Below, one piece after another: positions 1 through 10,281 of a DNA stretch of 64,000 nt (positions within the stretch are counted from its first letter, which is position 1; every line of letters starts with the position of its first letter). The notes beneath the pieces are model-generated. The model saw only the letters and a list, made by a program, of their open reading frames with translations. It was not told where the DNA came from and made no database searches. The stretch is from Armigeres subalbatus (lineage: Eukaryota > Arthropoda > Insecta > Diptera > Culicidae): positions 396,640,042 through 396,704,041 of the forward strand of contig NC_085141.1 in NCBI RefSeq assembly GCF_024139115.2, given 5' to 3'. A program made the translations under genes and the position numbers.

Positions 1-135
1 TTCCGGGAGGACTTTCTGGAGGAATTCCTGGGAGGATCTTTTGGATTTGTTTCTTCTTTATTATTTTTTTCAAATCGAAATTATGTGCAGCATTACGGAG
101 TTTCCGGAGGAATTTCTGGACGATTCATGACATCA
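1..135. repeat. GAATTCC-type imperfect repeat at window edge
   Basis: The first 60 bases and a second patch near 100-125 carry GGAGGAATTCCTGG and CCGGAGGAATTTCTGG motifs. These match the 12-base theme of the arrays at 4190-5000 and 41641-44160. It is probably the end of an array that starts outside the window. Confidence 0.5.
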
Positions 136-211
136 ACTAACATTATCCCTACTGATATATTTAAAGCAGTCAATCCATCAACTAGTATTTCATTGAAAGT
201 TTATTTTAATA

Positions 212-672
212 TTGTTGAAACTAAATTAAATCGTCTCTAGAAATAATTAAAATCTCCTTTAAACCTTCTTACCTATGGGAAACCCCATTGCTATCTGTCA
301 GAGTTTGAGTGAAGCATCTCCTACTCTCTGTTGCTCTACTGTAAAACCCATAAAGAACTGTCATTGTTTGTGTGAAGAATTTTGCTTCGACTTCGCGAAT
401 TACCGCGAGATAATCTTTTTCCTAATCATTATTTTTGTAAAATTAAAAAGGAAGAGCAATCCAGGAGTAGCAATTAAATTATCGAAATTGCTATTCGATT
501 AGTTTCAAGTAGTTAATTTGTATAAGTTTATCCTCTTATTATCCAGTTATTCCGAATAAACACTAGCAAGACCAAATGTAAGTTTGAACTGCTTTATATT
601 AAAAAAAGCCAATGTTTAAAATATAATAAATCTAGCTTTGAGCTCGCTAACCTTAAAAACCGCGTGCTACAA
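212..672 (+). other. Possible 5' LTR and leader of the BEL/Pao element
   Basis: This non-coding stretch lies just upstream of the BEL/Pao gag. It begins near TGTTGAAAC, has an A/T-rich TATA-like patch near 596 and an AATAAA near 556, and ends near GTGCTACA before AAAAAGGTCCG, which could be a primer-binding region. No second LTR copy is in the window, so the boundaries are guesses. Confidence 0.25.
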
Positions 673-728
673 AAAGGTCCGAAAACTCTAAAATTTGTTG
701 TGGATCACCACGGAACGGATTAACCAGG

Positions 729-1800
729 ATGCCGGAGACGGGTCGATTCGATTGCCAGGATTGCGATCAGCCCAATAATATCGACGATATGGTGGAGGGT
801 GAGGGTTTCGACGATGGGCAGAAGGAGGAAAATTGGAAGTGTTGCAGATGTGTCGCCAAATACAGTTCCAACGATACTGCCGGAGATCCGAGTGCTCAAG
901 TTGGTGTGGGTAAACAACAACTAAGTACCTCCGCCGGCGGCCCAGATGCGATCGGAGAGCACACCCAGCTTAACCTCAAACTATTCGAGGAAAGAGAAAA
1001 GCGCTCATACTGAAGGGGATCGAAATGGAGCCCAATTGTAGCGTCGGAAGTTGCAGTTGGAACAAGAGGCCTGGAAGGTGCGATACGCAATCCTAAACGG
1101 GAACGGTGAAGTGGCCGATGTTTTTCAGTGCTTTTAACACCTCCACGGATGCGTGCGTATGCTCTCGAGGCAGTTCACAGTCGCCTACTATTACCTGCAT
1201 CAGTTCCACAGGTTATGCAAACGCTGCAGCTATTGTACGGGCGCCCGGAGCAAATTATCTACGAGCTGCTCCAGAGAGTTCGGGAAGTTTCAGCACCTAG
1301 AGCGGATAATCTGTGCATAGTAGTGGCTTTCGGGATGGCAGTACAGAATTTCTGTGATCATCTGGAAGCGGCAGGCCAAGTGCTACATCTTTCCAACCCA
1401 ATAGTGCTCCAAGAACTAGTGAATAAACTTCCCGCAAATCTGAAGCTGTTTCTGCAGTTTCCAGTGGCGAACCTCCGTACATATATGGCGAATTTGGTCT
1501 CGGCACCTGCCGAAGTCACGCTTTCATTGAATCCCAAAGGAGCGCCACCAAAAAGGAAGAGAGGCAAAAAAAGTTTTGTGAATGCTCACACTACTTCACA
1601 TGGTGCAGCCGTTCCAGAGAAAACGAAAGTGGATTTTGTAAAACCAGCATCGCCAATAAGCTGTTTGGTTTGCGGAAAACCGGATCATCGTGTGAGGGAA
1701 TGCAATATCTTCAAGAAGATGGATCGGGACGATCGCTGGAAAAGCTGTTCATAGCGATTACTTGTGCCGGATCTGCCTCGGTAAACACGTCAGAAAACCC
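729..1800 (+). pseudogene. BEL/Pao retrotransposon gag, degraded
   Basis: Reading frames at 729-1013, 1106-1300 and 1128-1754 together read as a BEL/Pao gag broken by frameshifts. The first part has paired cysteines (CQDC near the start, then CCRC) like the PHD-type N-terminal region of BEL gags. The middle part (ALEAVHSRLLLP, TLQLLYGRPEQIIYELL) is the capsid-like region. The end carries a zinc knuckle, C-x2-C-x4-H-x4-C (CLVCGKPDHRVREC, about 1660-1705). Past a stop at 1752 the text continues with YLCRICLGKH, the usual follow-on in this family. The order gag then protease then reverse transcriptase matches BEL/Pao. It is a dead copy: no single frame spans gag. Confidence 0.75.
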
Positions 1801-1929
1801 TGTTGGTCCTCGGCATGTACAAGGGTGTTAAATGCGTCATCACGCTTCTATATGGTGATTCTTCGATCGGCTCTAAACCGTCACCGCTAGAAGGAAGCGT
1901 ATTTAAACAAGGAAATTCAACTGAAGGCG

Positions 1930-2789
1930 TTCCACAATGTTTCGAATCGAAGGGAAGGAAATGCGTTTATGCCTGACGTGGATAAACAATATCAGCCGAG
2001 AAGAAGAAGGCTCCTGTCAAGTGGAGGTACAGATTTCCGGCATCGGAGGAGGCAAACGGTCGACGTCAGGACAGTTGAATCCCTGGCCTTGCCAGTGCAG
2101 ATGCTACGCTACAAAGAGCTTTCCGATCGTTTTGATCACTTGCGTAAGTTGTCGATTGTGGACTTCGAAGCCAAAGCTCCGGGAATACTCATCGGAGCGA
2201 AGAATACTCGTCTCACTGCGACCCAACAAATACGGGTGGGTCGTGTGAACGAGCCAATAGCAGCGAAGACCCGCCTTGGATCAACTACGCCAGCTGCAAC
2301 TTACACATTTGCGGTTCCGACGACAGTTTGCATGAGCTGGTCAAGCAGCATTTCACGGCTGAGAATGTAGGCGTTTCAGTGGATCGTTGCCCCGAATCAG
2401 ACGATGATCGGCGAGCAGGGGCTATACTCGACCCTAGCAGCATAATCCAGACCGATTTGGTTGCAGCAACTCAAATGTGACTAAATTTGGTTGCATATGG
2501 ATCACAGAAACTTTTATGCAACATGTGTGCTGCTCGGGGAGAGGACGACTAGGAGAGTCGAAGGTGGATTCGAGACTGGGCTTCTATAGCGCTACGATAA
2601 AGTAGAATTTCTCGATAGTTACGCCATGGCGGTGCGACGGTTACGATGTTTGGAGAAGCGTTTCAAGGCGGATCCTGCGATGTTCGAGAATGTACAGTGT
2701 CAAATAGTGCAATACCAGCAACAGTGAACGGTATATCCCTGAACAACATATTGCTTAAAGGGCCGGATCTAGTGCAACCACATCCAAAC
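1930..2789 (+). pseudogene. BEL/Pao pol remnant (protease and start of reverse transcriptase)
   Basis: At 2095-2370 the translation has LPVQMLRYKELSDRFDHL and PGILIGAKNTRL, the aspartic-protease region typical of BEL/Pao pol. It continues with LHELVKQHFTAENVGV and CPESDDDRRA in another frame. After a small inserted element (2432-2538) it resumes as GGFETGLL, DSYAMAVRRLRCLEKRF and FENVQCQIVQYQQQ, the spacer and reverse-transcriptase N-terminus. A further piece, NGISLNNILLKGPDLV, ends near 2789 where an RTE fragment begins. Stops and frameshifts run throughout and the reverse-transcriptase catalytic core and integrase are missing. It belongs with the gag at 729-1800. Confidence 0.75.
2432..2538. 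mobile_element. Small MITE with CCCTAGCAGCA ends, copy 1
   Basis: The 107-base unit starts CCCTAGCAGCA and ends TGCTGCTCGGG, the reverse complement with one mismatch. It interrupts the BEL/Pao pol reading, which resumes directly after it. A second copy with the same ends and a related interior lies at 16510-16624. No protein is encoded and the transposase family is unknown. Confidence 0.6.
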
Positions 2790-3452
2790 GTTTTTTTTAT
2801 TACCAGACAAAGACCGGAGTGGCCTGTGCAATACATAAAAGTCTTCTCCATTCAGCTCGGTCCATGGCTGCACATCGCCACCACGCAGTCTGCGGGTAGT
2901 CCGCAAATCGTCCTCCACCTGATTGATCAACTTTGCCCGCTGTGCACCTCGCCTTCTTGTTCCCGTCGGATCGTTGTCGGGAACTATTTTCACCGGATTA
3001 CTGGCCGACATTCTGACTACGTGTGCGGCTCACCGCAGTCTTTCGATTTTTGCGGTATGAACGATGGATGGTTCTCCCAACAGCTGATACAACTCGTGGT
3101 TCATTCGCCTCTTCCACGTACCGTCCGCCATCTGCACCCCACCATAGATGGTACGCAGCACTTTCCTTTCGAATACTCCCCGTGCACGTTGGTCCTCCGC
3201 GAGTATCGTCCTGGTCTTGTGTCCATAGAGAACTACCGGTCTAATAAGAGTTTTGTAGATAGTCAGTTTGGTACGGCGGCGAACTCTATTCGATCGGAGC
3301 GTTTTGCGGACTCCAAAGTACGTACGATTTCCTGCCATGATGCGTCTCCGAATTTCTCTGCTGGTATCGTTATCGACGATCACCAGTGAGCCCAAGTACA
3401 CGAATTCTTCAACCACCTCGATTTCGTCACCACCGATAGGAGTCTCTTAGCC
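2790..3452 (-). pseudogene. RTE non-LTR retrotransposon, 3' end fragment
   Basis: On the minus strand 3416-3030 reads EEFVYLGSLV, REIRRRIMAGNRTYFGVRKTL, IYKTLIRPVVLYG and VLRTIYGGVQMADGTW. This is the region downstream of the reverse-transcriptase active site in RTE-clade ORF2. The same text is in the nearly complete element at 54526-57811, with a few substitutions. A second minus-strand frame (about 3011-2830) continues as NPVKIVPDNDPTGTRRRGAQ. The A-rich 3' tail abuts the BEL/Pao remnant at 2790. It is 5'-truncated, as is common for LINE insertions. Confidence 0.85.
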
Positions 3453-3454
3453 AT

Positions 3455-3606
3455 TTGCCCGTCAACGATACTCGGCTCTTGAGAAGGAAGTAAAACGCAC
3501 ATGTCGACGGGACGGGAGTGTGGGCAGACTCTCTCGCCGACGAAGGAGAGAGAGCCGCAGCAACTGGGGACATTCGCCTCCTCTACGATATCTCACGACC
3601 TGTTAA
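3455..3606 (+). pseudogene. LINE reverse-transcriptase gene fragment, upstream half
   Basis: The translation contains YSALEKEVKRTCRR, then after a frame change WADSLADEGERAAATGDIRL and LYDISRPV. This is the linker between endonuclease and reverse transcriptase in an RTE-like or related LINE. It ends at a TTAA (3603-3606) where a 2.6-kb element is inserted. The downstream half resumes at 6226. Confidence 0.6.
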
Positions 3607-4384
3607 CACGTACGTCCCCAACCCCCATTTTACGACAAAACTCAAACAGCCAATTTCTAACGGATTTTCAAGCAATCTTCTGGAATCGATCACAAAATTC
3701 CTATAGTTTAGGAACCGAAGTCAATTTTTTGCTATGGCCATGGTTCCGGAGATATTCCGGGGAGTACTGGGGTTACCTCCCTCCCGGAAAAAATGGTCAC
3801 TGGCAAATCGACTTCGAAATCCATCGTGCGACATGTCAAACTTCATGATTTTGCAAAACGAGTACACTGGAGTACATTACCCTCCGGGTACTTCCAGGGA
3901 CTGGTTCCCTTGGGGAAGTGGCCAATATCCGTTCAATCTTGGAATGGAATCTTGCGGTATGTCAAACTTCATGATTTTGCAAAACAAGTATACTGAATTC
4001 CATTTCGGTGATTTTCGATCGAATCGGCCACGTTCCGGGTACTTCCAGGTAGACCTGTGCGCTGATTGATATTTTACCGGCGGTGGCGTGATGGATCATT
4101 TTCAGGCAGCGGCGGCGTTGTCACGCCGTTAGTGATCAGCGGTGGCGTGTTTCGGCTTGAACCAGTTCAAGTGCCAACATTTCTTCAAAGTTCATCAAGG
4201 AATTCTTCCAGAAGTTCCTCCACTAGTTTTTTTTTAAAGATCGTCAAGAAATTCCTTTGGACATTCCTTCGTAAGTGCCTCTGGGAAGTTACTCCAGAAC
4301 CTCTCTTGGATTTCGTCTGGAAGATCCTTCAGGAATTCCTCCGGAAACTCTTCTAGGAATTCATCTGGAAGTTCCTCCAGGAGT

Positions 4385-5010
4385 TCCGAAGGAATAAATG
4401 TAGGAACTTCTAGAGGAATTACTGGAGGAACTTCCGGAGGAATTCCTGGAGGAACTTCCGGAGGAATTCCTGGAGAAACTTCCGGAGGAATAACTGGAGG
4501 AACTTCTTGGAGGAACTTCCGGAGGAACTCCTGGAGGAACTTCGGGAGGAATTCCTGGAGGAACTTCCGGAGGAATTCCTTGAAGAACTTCTGGAGGAAT
4601 TTCTGAAAGAACTTTCAGAGGAATTCCTGGAGGAACTTCGGGAGGAATTCCTGGAGGAAATTCCGGAGGAATTCCTGGAGGAACTCCTGGACGAACTTCC
4701 GGAGGAATTCCTGGAGGAACTTCCGGAGGAATTCCTGGAGGAACTTAGGGAGGAATTCCTGGAGGAATTTCCGGAGGAACTCCTGGAGGAACTTCCAGAG
4801 GAATTCCTGGAGGAACTTCCGGAGGAATTTCTGGAGGAACTTCCGGAGGAATTCCTAGAGGAACTTCCGGAGGAACTCCTGGAGGAACTTCCGGAGGAAT
4901 TCCTGGAGGAACTTCCGGAGGAATTCCTGGAGGAACTTCCGGAGGAATTCCTGGAGGAACTTCCGGAGGAATTCCTGGAGGAATTCTTGGAAAAGCTTCC
5001 TAAAGGAACT
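4385..5010 (+). repeat. 24-base minisatellite forming the core of the fold-back
   Basis: About 25 imperfect copies of a 24-base unit made of two 12-base halves, GGAGGAATTCCT and GGAGGAACTTCC. The most regular stretch is about 4640-4985. The unit has no stop in one frame and so yields a 201-residue open frame (4507-5112) of EEFLEELP repeats. This is a by-product of the period being a multiple of three. At 4190-4385 the same motif runs in the opposite orientation, so the turn of the fold-back is near 4385. Confidence 0.85.
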
Positions 5011-5289
5011 TCCAGACGAAATCCGGGAGGAGTATCTGGAAGAATTTCCCAGAGTCACTTATGGAGAAATATCTGGAGGAATGTCCAAAGGAATTTCTTG
5101 ACGATCTTTTGAAAAAACTCGTAGAGGAACTTCAAGAAGAATTCCTGGAGATACTTCTGAAGAAATTTTGGCGCTTGAAACTGGTTCACGCCGAACCACG
5201 CCACCGCCAATCATCAAAGGCGTGATGCCGCCACGCCGCTGCCGCTGGATGCAAATGATCTATCACGCCACCGCCGGTAAATTATCAAT

Positions 5290-5990
5290 CAGTAAGTACC
5301 CGGAAGGTGGCCAATCCGATCGAAAACTACCGAAATGGATTCCAGTTTACTTGTTTTGCAAAATCATGAAGTTTGACATGTCGCAAGATGGGTTCCAAGA
5401 TTGGACAAATATTGGCCACTTCCCCAAGAGAACCAGGCCCTGGAAGTACCCAAAGAGTGGCCAATTCAATCGAAAATCGCCGAAATGTACTCCAGTTTAC
5501 ATACTTGTTTTGCAAAATCATGAAGTTTGACATGTCGCAAGATGGATTCCAAGATTGAACGAAAATTGGCCACTTCCCCAAGGAAACCAGGCCCTGGAAG
5601 TACCCGGAGGGTGGCTAATTCGATCTAAAACCGCCGAAATGTACTCCAGTGTACTTGTTTTGCAAAATCATGAAGTTTGACATGTCGCAAGATGGATTCC
5701 AAGATTGAACGGATATCGACCACCCCAAGGGAACCAGGCCCTGGAAACACCCGGAGGGTGGCCAATTGGATCGAAAATCGCCGAAATGTACTCCAGTGTA
5801 CTTGTTTTGCAAAATCACGAAGTTTGACATGTCGCAAGATGGGTTCCAAGATTACGCGAATATTGGCCACTTCCCCAAGGGAACCAGGCCCTGGAAGCAC
5901 CCAGAGGGTGGCCAGTTCGATCGAAAGTCGCCGAAATGTACTCCAGTGTACTTGTTTTGCAAAATCATGAAGTTTGACATGTCGCACGAT
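5290..5990 (-). repeat. Five tandem units of about 150 bases in the right arm
   Basis: The motif CATGAAGTTTGACATGTC recurs at 5365, 5519, 5669, 5816 (one mismatch) and 5966, a spacing of 147-154 bases. The units also share GGCCACTTCCCCAAG and GTACTCCAGTGTAC motifs. The left arm (about 3830-4050) has two units in reverse orientation. Confidence 0.8.
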
Positions 5991-6225
5991 GGATTTCGAA
6001 GCCAATCTGCCAGTGACCATTTTTTCCGGGAGGGAGGTAACCCCAGTACTCCCCGGAATATATCCGGAATCATGGCCATTGCACAAAAATTGACCTCGGT
6101 TCCTAAAACTATAGGAATTTTGTGATTGATTCCAGAAGATTGCTTGAAAATCCGTTAGAAATTGGCTGAGCTGCGTGGTTTTGAATTTTGAGTTTTGTCG
6201 TAAAATGGGGTTGGAAACGTACGTG

Positions 6226-6865
6226 TTAAAGACGCGAATGATCAGATATTGACCGAACCTGCTGACCAGCTGAAACGCTGGTTCGAGCACTTCGAACAAC
6301 TTTTTCAAGTGCTATCCAGGCCACCAACCGGCATGATCTGCCTAGGATCCGACGTATAACACGCGTCAATACCGAAGCTCCATCACTGCTAGAGATTCAA
6401 ACATCCATCCAACGCATGAAGCCAGGGGTCGATCGCATATCAGCCGAGATGCTCAAAGCTGACCCCATGACATCCGCTCAACTACTGCATCGTTTATTTC
6501 GTAATATCTAGGACACCGCAACTTACCCGGTCAACTGGATGCAAGGTATCTTAGTGAAGGTACCCAAAAAGGGTGACCTGACTGTATGCGATAACTGGCG
6601 AGGCATTATGTTGCTGTGTACCGTTCTCAAATTCTATGCAAAGTAATCCTAGCCCGGATTCAGGAGAAGATCGATGCGACTCTCCGGCGGCAGCAGACCG
6701 GATTCCGTGCTGGAAGATCCCGTGCGGACCATATTGTCTCGCTCCGTATCATTCTGGAGCAGGTTAACGAATTCCAATAGTCCCTTTATTTGGTATTCAT
6801 TGACTACGAAAAAGCTTTTGACCGTCTCAATCACGAGAATATGTGGGGCGCCCTGAGAGGCCTTT
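6226..6865 (+). pseudogene. LINE reverse-transcriptase gene fragment, downstream half
   Basis: This continues the fragment at 3455-3606 after the TTAA element. It reads DANDQILTEPADQLKRWFEH, then PGVDRISAEMLKAD, VKVPKKGDLTVCDNWRGIM, LRRQQTGFRAGRSRADHIV and LVFIDYEKAFDRLNHENMW. These are reverse-transcriptase fingers and palm motifs, including the first catalytic aspartate region (FIDYEKAFD). There are frameshifts and stops, for example the TAG at 6510-6512 and at 6778-6780, and the YADD box is missing. An RTE-like clade is my best reading but is not certain. Confidence 0.7.
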
Positions 6866-6874
6866 CACTCACGG

Positions 6875-7133
6875 AACAAGTTGTGCCTGCTCCACTTCGC
6901 CGGGTCTGAAGTTCAAGACATCTTTTAAGAAATTGAAGGCCACGGCGCAGTGCCTCTTCCTTGAACTGACGGCAAGGAAGCCGTCCGACTGCTTGACGTG
7001 TACTTCGCTCCTTTAGCGAGCAGTCCATTTGACAGGTATGTGCTCAGAAGCATGAAACAGAGAGACGATAAATCAGTGGAGAAGTTTGTCGCGCGGTTGC
7101 ATAAGCAGGGACGATAATGTGTCATATGGATTT
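6875..7133 (+). pseudogene. Ty3/gypsy-type gag fragment
   Basis: One frame reads LCLLHFAGSEVQDIF, then KEAVRLLDVYFAPLAS, DRYVLRSMKQRDDKSVEKFV and ARLHKQGR, with in-frame stops at three places. This pattern (LLDxYFxP, then a Q-D/E-SVxxFVxRL block) is typical of gypsy gag capsid regions in insects. It directly abuts the LINE fragment, so one truncated the other. No zinc knuckle or pol follows. Confidence 0.6.
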
Positions 7134-7186
7134 AACGACAATCTTAACAAGTTGTAACACCTTAAAATTAAGAGATGGCGATTAAG

Positions 7187-7453
7187 CATATCAAGCTCTA
7201 TCTGGTAAAAGGGCGAATGTCGCAAGAGAGAATTCTCTTCGTCGACTTCCCCTCATTTGAATAAAAGTGACAAGCAGAGGATTTCTTTACAGTTTATCAC
7301 CTCAGAATGCAAGTTCGCATTGTTTTCTATCGTTCTGGGGTGATAAACCACAAAGAAATCAGCTGCTTGTCACGTTTATTTAAAAGAGGGGAAGTCGACG
7401 AAGAGAATCCTCTCTTGCGACATTCGCCCTTATTCTAGATAGAGCTTGATATG
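7187..7453. mobile_element. Near-palindromic fold-back element, 267 bases
   Basis: The two halves are inverted copies over about 120 bases each. It starts CATATCAAGCTCTATCTG and ends with its near complement AGATAGAGCTTGATATG; inner blocks CGAATGTCGCAAGAGAG and TCGTCGACTTCCCCTC are matched on the other arm. It encodes no protein and could form a long hairpin. Its target duplication is not clear. Confidence 0.75.
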
Positions 7454-7650
7454 TGGTATTTCGAAAAATTTCGTTTCAGGTGGTTCGAAACGAAATTCCG
7501 CGGAATTTCGCAGAATTTGAGCATGGCGAAATCTCATTTCTTGATTTCGTTTCGTTTCGTAAAATTGCAAAAATTTCGTTAGAAAAAACTAGCTTCTAAC
7601 GAAATTTCACGGAATTCCGCGGAATTTCGAAACCAAGTTGAACTTAAACC
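7454..7650. repeat. TTTCGTTTCG-rich block, left copy
   Basis: This is dense in AAATTTCG, TTTCGTTTCG and TTCCGCGGAATTTCG motifs. A second block with the same vocabulary is at 10415-10600, so the two may be ends of a single 3.1-kb insertion containing the elements at 7673-8594 and 9028-10281. Confidence 0.5.
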
Positions 7651-7672
7651 ATTCTTTATATTATCAAAAACC

Positions 7673-8594
7673 TCTTTTTGGTGGAATGTATTCAACCGTC
7701 TAAGACGTGTTTAGCTCTCCATTTAATTCCACTACGTACGAAACGTAGGAATTAAACTCGTCTTAGACGGTTGAAAATCGTTAATTTGTTTTCAAAACTT
7801 TAGGTTATACATTTTTTTCTGGTAACGCTCACTACAAAACACCATTCTTAGTCTACAAATATGTAGTTAGTATGTAGTTTTCTTCTATAAACCGTCTTTA
7901 GTGTTTCCAAGATTCAAATTTATATTTTGTGTTATTTTTTACTATTTGTACAATATGAATGCTGAATCGATTGTGTTGCTGCTGGTCATGGGACGGCAGA
8001 ACGCGAAGTGAAAAAATCTACCTAGTGTAGCAGAAATTTGTTTAACCAGTGTATTACGGAGAAAAAGAAAAATTTGGATAGCTCCGCGGAAATAACACGC
8101 AGAAGGCAATCCCCGCATAGAACAAATCATGCATAGTGTGCGTTGAATTGAGCTCAAATTATTATAACAAATCAACTGTCATGGAATCCAATCATTTGAA
8201 TGGCTTTCCCATAAACATCGAAAGACCAATTATCAGTTTCCTTCACATCAACCTTCACATCAATATCAATTTTACCGCAGTTTAGTTCTTTATTGATGTT
8301 TTCTTCACAGAAATTGTATTTCCAGTGGTTCAGTTACTTATGGTTTGGGAAGCTAATCAATAAAATATTTTACATAATCTCGACGTCATATCAAATTTGA
8401 AATAATGTTCATATTACACGTTCCAAGGTGCTTACACTGTTCGTGTTAATTGGTTTGATCGACGGCTTATTGGACCTGAGCTGCCCTTCCATTCCGCCCA
8501 AAGGTCTTCTAGTCGGTTCTGTTAAGAGACCCATCAAATCAAATGGAGGTTACTTAACTCGTCTTAGACGGTTGAAGACATTCCACTAAAAAGA
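7673..8594. mobile_element. Inverted-repeat element with CGTCTTAGACGG ends
   Basis: The 35-base termini (7673-7707 and 8560-8594) are inverted copies with about 33 matches, containing CCGTCTAAGACG and CGTCTTAGACGG. A third copy of the motif at about 7759-7775 makes the left end itself a hairpin (about 7693-7775). The 0.9-kb element has no convincing reading frame, so it is probably non-autonomous. Confidence 0.65.
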
Positions 8595-8825
8595 GCTTAA
8601 AATATTTTTTCTGAAGTTTTGGTTGTTACGCCCTTTTCAAATTTTCATTCTCTATCTGTGTATGCGCCTGGCAGATGTGGATACATAATTGAGTATCCCA
8701 CTAAATAAAAAAAAAATAAGCTTCCATTTTCTAATTTTGACATAGCTCAATACTATAAAACCACACCGACAAGACAATATGAAGTATGCTTCAGCATAAT
8801 TACATTATTCTTAGGTCAACTAAGA

Positions 8826-8965
8826 TCCCACAATTTCTATATTTATTTATACTTATTGGAATAAAACTGATATAAAAACTGATATAAAACTGATATAAAA
8901 TCCCACAATTTCTATATTTATTTATACTCATTGGAATAAAACTGATATAAAATTGATCATATTCG
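8826..8965. repeat. 75-base tandem duplication
   Basis: TCCCACAATTTCTATATTT begins at 8826 and again at 8901. The units continue to GGAATAAAACTGATATAAAA and the first also has extra ACTGATATAAA repeats. They are nearly identical, so the duplication is fairly recent. Confidence 0.8.
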
Positions 8966-9027
8966 GGAGCACACGCTCCACGATGAATTCCTTTGAAAAC
9001 GGCACAATCGCCTTATCACCTAAGGTA

Positions 9028-10281
9028 AGGTACACTGGGGGAAGTGGAAAAAGGGGGTAAGTGTAAAAATCGACTCGAAAAATTTCAATTGTAAAGACTT
9101 TACAGTTTTTACCACACCATAACATTGTGCAAAAATATAGTTTAATGTTCACACTAATACTATGTTTAAATCTGTGGTATACTTACACTAACACAGTTTA
9201 CGTTGGAGCTGTCATTTTAGGTTTCGCGAGAAGTTAATTTTTGCATTCATAAAATCAATTCTTACTTGCATAAATTGTTCCTTTTTCCGGTGATTTTGCA
9301 CCACAGGTGACCATTATAATACAATTAAACTAATCACATTCAATTTGTAGTGGTTTGTACCATTAAACCAAATAATTTAAAGATTTTACACTTACCCCTG
9401 GTATCAAAAATTGCGGGGGAAGTGGAAAATGTTCTTATCACGCAAATTTTCCGTTCCCTCCAGGGTTTATTTTGATATTTATGAATCTTAATATATTCTT
9501 TATTTGTTATCATTGTGATTTCAGTGGTGATTGGACTAATGTACATAAGAAATCGCCTGATTAATCCACCTATCGGTATTGATGCCTTTCACCTGTTTTA
9601 CATATGAAAAAAAATGTACGAGAAAGATAAAAATAGCACTGATAGGTAAATATATTCCATAATACATATTCATTTAGATTCATAACAAGTTTCGCCGTTA
9701 AATGCAATTTGTTGCGAACAAATCGAGTAGGAACAAGTGCATGAACATAGGTGAATTGCGCACACACAGACATCATATCAATTCGTAAAACTGAGTCGAT
9801 AAGTTTATAACAATGTAAGTCTCATTCTCCCTCAAAAAAATCATCTTTGGGGCGAACATACAGATTTTACGTACACTTAGTGTTCGAGAAGGCACAACCA
9901 GCCCTCCCAACCTATTTCAAGAATTACTTGGGGACCTATTCCTTTAATCCAATGAAATTATGCAACAAAAGATACTCAGAGCAATTACCGTCTTGATTTT
10001 AATCACATATCACTACTCATTACAATTGAAGGTCAAGATAACTTGGGTTTTCCACTTACCCCATTCCGCTAGGGTAAGTGGAAAAATAACTCCCAAATTT
10101 TAAATGTACTTTTATTAATTTCAAGCGGCTAAAATGGTATGAATTACCGCACAGTTGGTGTAAAATGGACTGTTTTTGGGAGCCCATAATGATTGAATGC
10201 ATTTAGAACATTTAAATTGGTTTTACAATAATTTGAACATGACATATCGATTTTTCCTTTTCCACTTCCCCCAGTGTACCT
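9028..10281. mobile_element. TA-flanked DNA transposon remnant with AGGTACACTGGGGG ends
   Basis: The ends are inverted copies for about 28 bases, beginning AGGTACACTGGGGGAAGTGG. TA lies on each side (9026-9027 and 10282-10283), as expected of Tc1/mariner-type insertion. Variants of the subterminal motif (GGTAAGTGTAAAA, GGGGGAAGTGGAAAA, GGTAAGTGGAAAA) recur inside in both orientations near 9055, 9385, 9413, 10050 and 10072. I see no transposase frame; the longest frames are 68-74 residues and look random. Confidence 0.7.

Larger units (their letters stand above)
3607..6225. mobile_element. TTAA-flanked fold-back transposable element
   Basis: The element is bounded by TTAA on both sides (3603-3606 and 6226-6229) and its ends are CACGTACGT and ACGTACGTG. 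The left arm (3607 to about 4385) and right arm (about 4386-6225) are inverted copies. Both carry the CCAACCCCCATTTTACG-type end, the GGAGTACTGGGG block, CATGAAGTTTGACATG units and a GC-rich block with GGCGTGA motifs. The centre is a 24-base tandem array. The right arm is longer because it has five CATGAAGTTTGACATG units where the left has two. TTAA duplications are typical of piggyBac-superfamily transposition. No transposase is encoded, so it would be non-autonomous. Confidence 0.8.

Noticed and set aside
2646..3389. A 247-residue plus-strand frame
   Set aside because: Its first part is BEL/Pao reverse-transcriptase remnant and the rest is the antisense of an RTE fragment; it is a chance fusion of two mobile elements.
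4507..5112. A 201-residue acidic [15 protein letters not shown] protein
   Set aside because: It is the translation of a 24-base satellite without stops; no start context or conserved domain, and it lies inside a transposable element.
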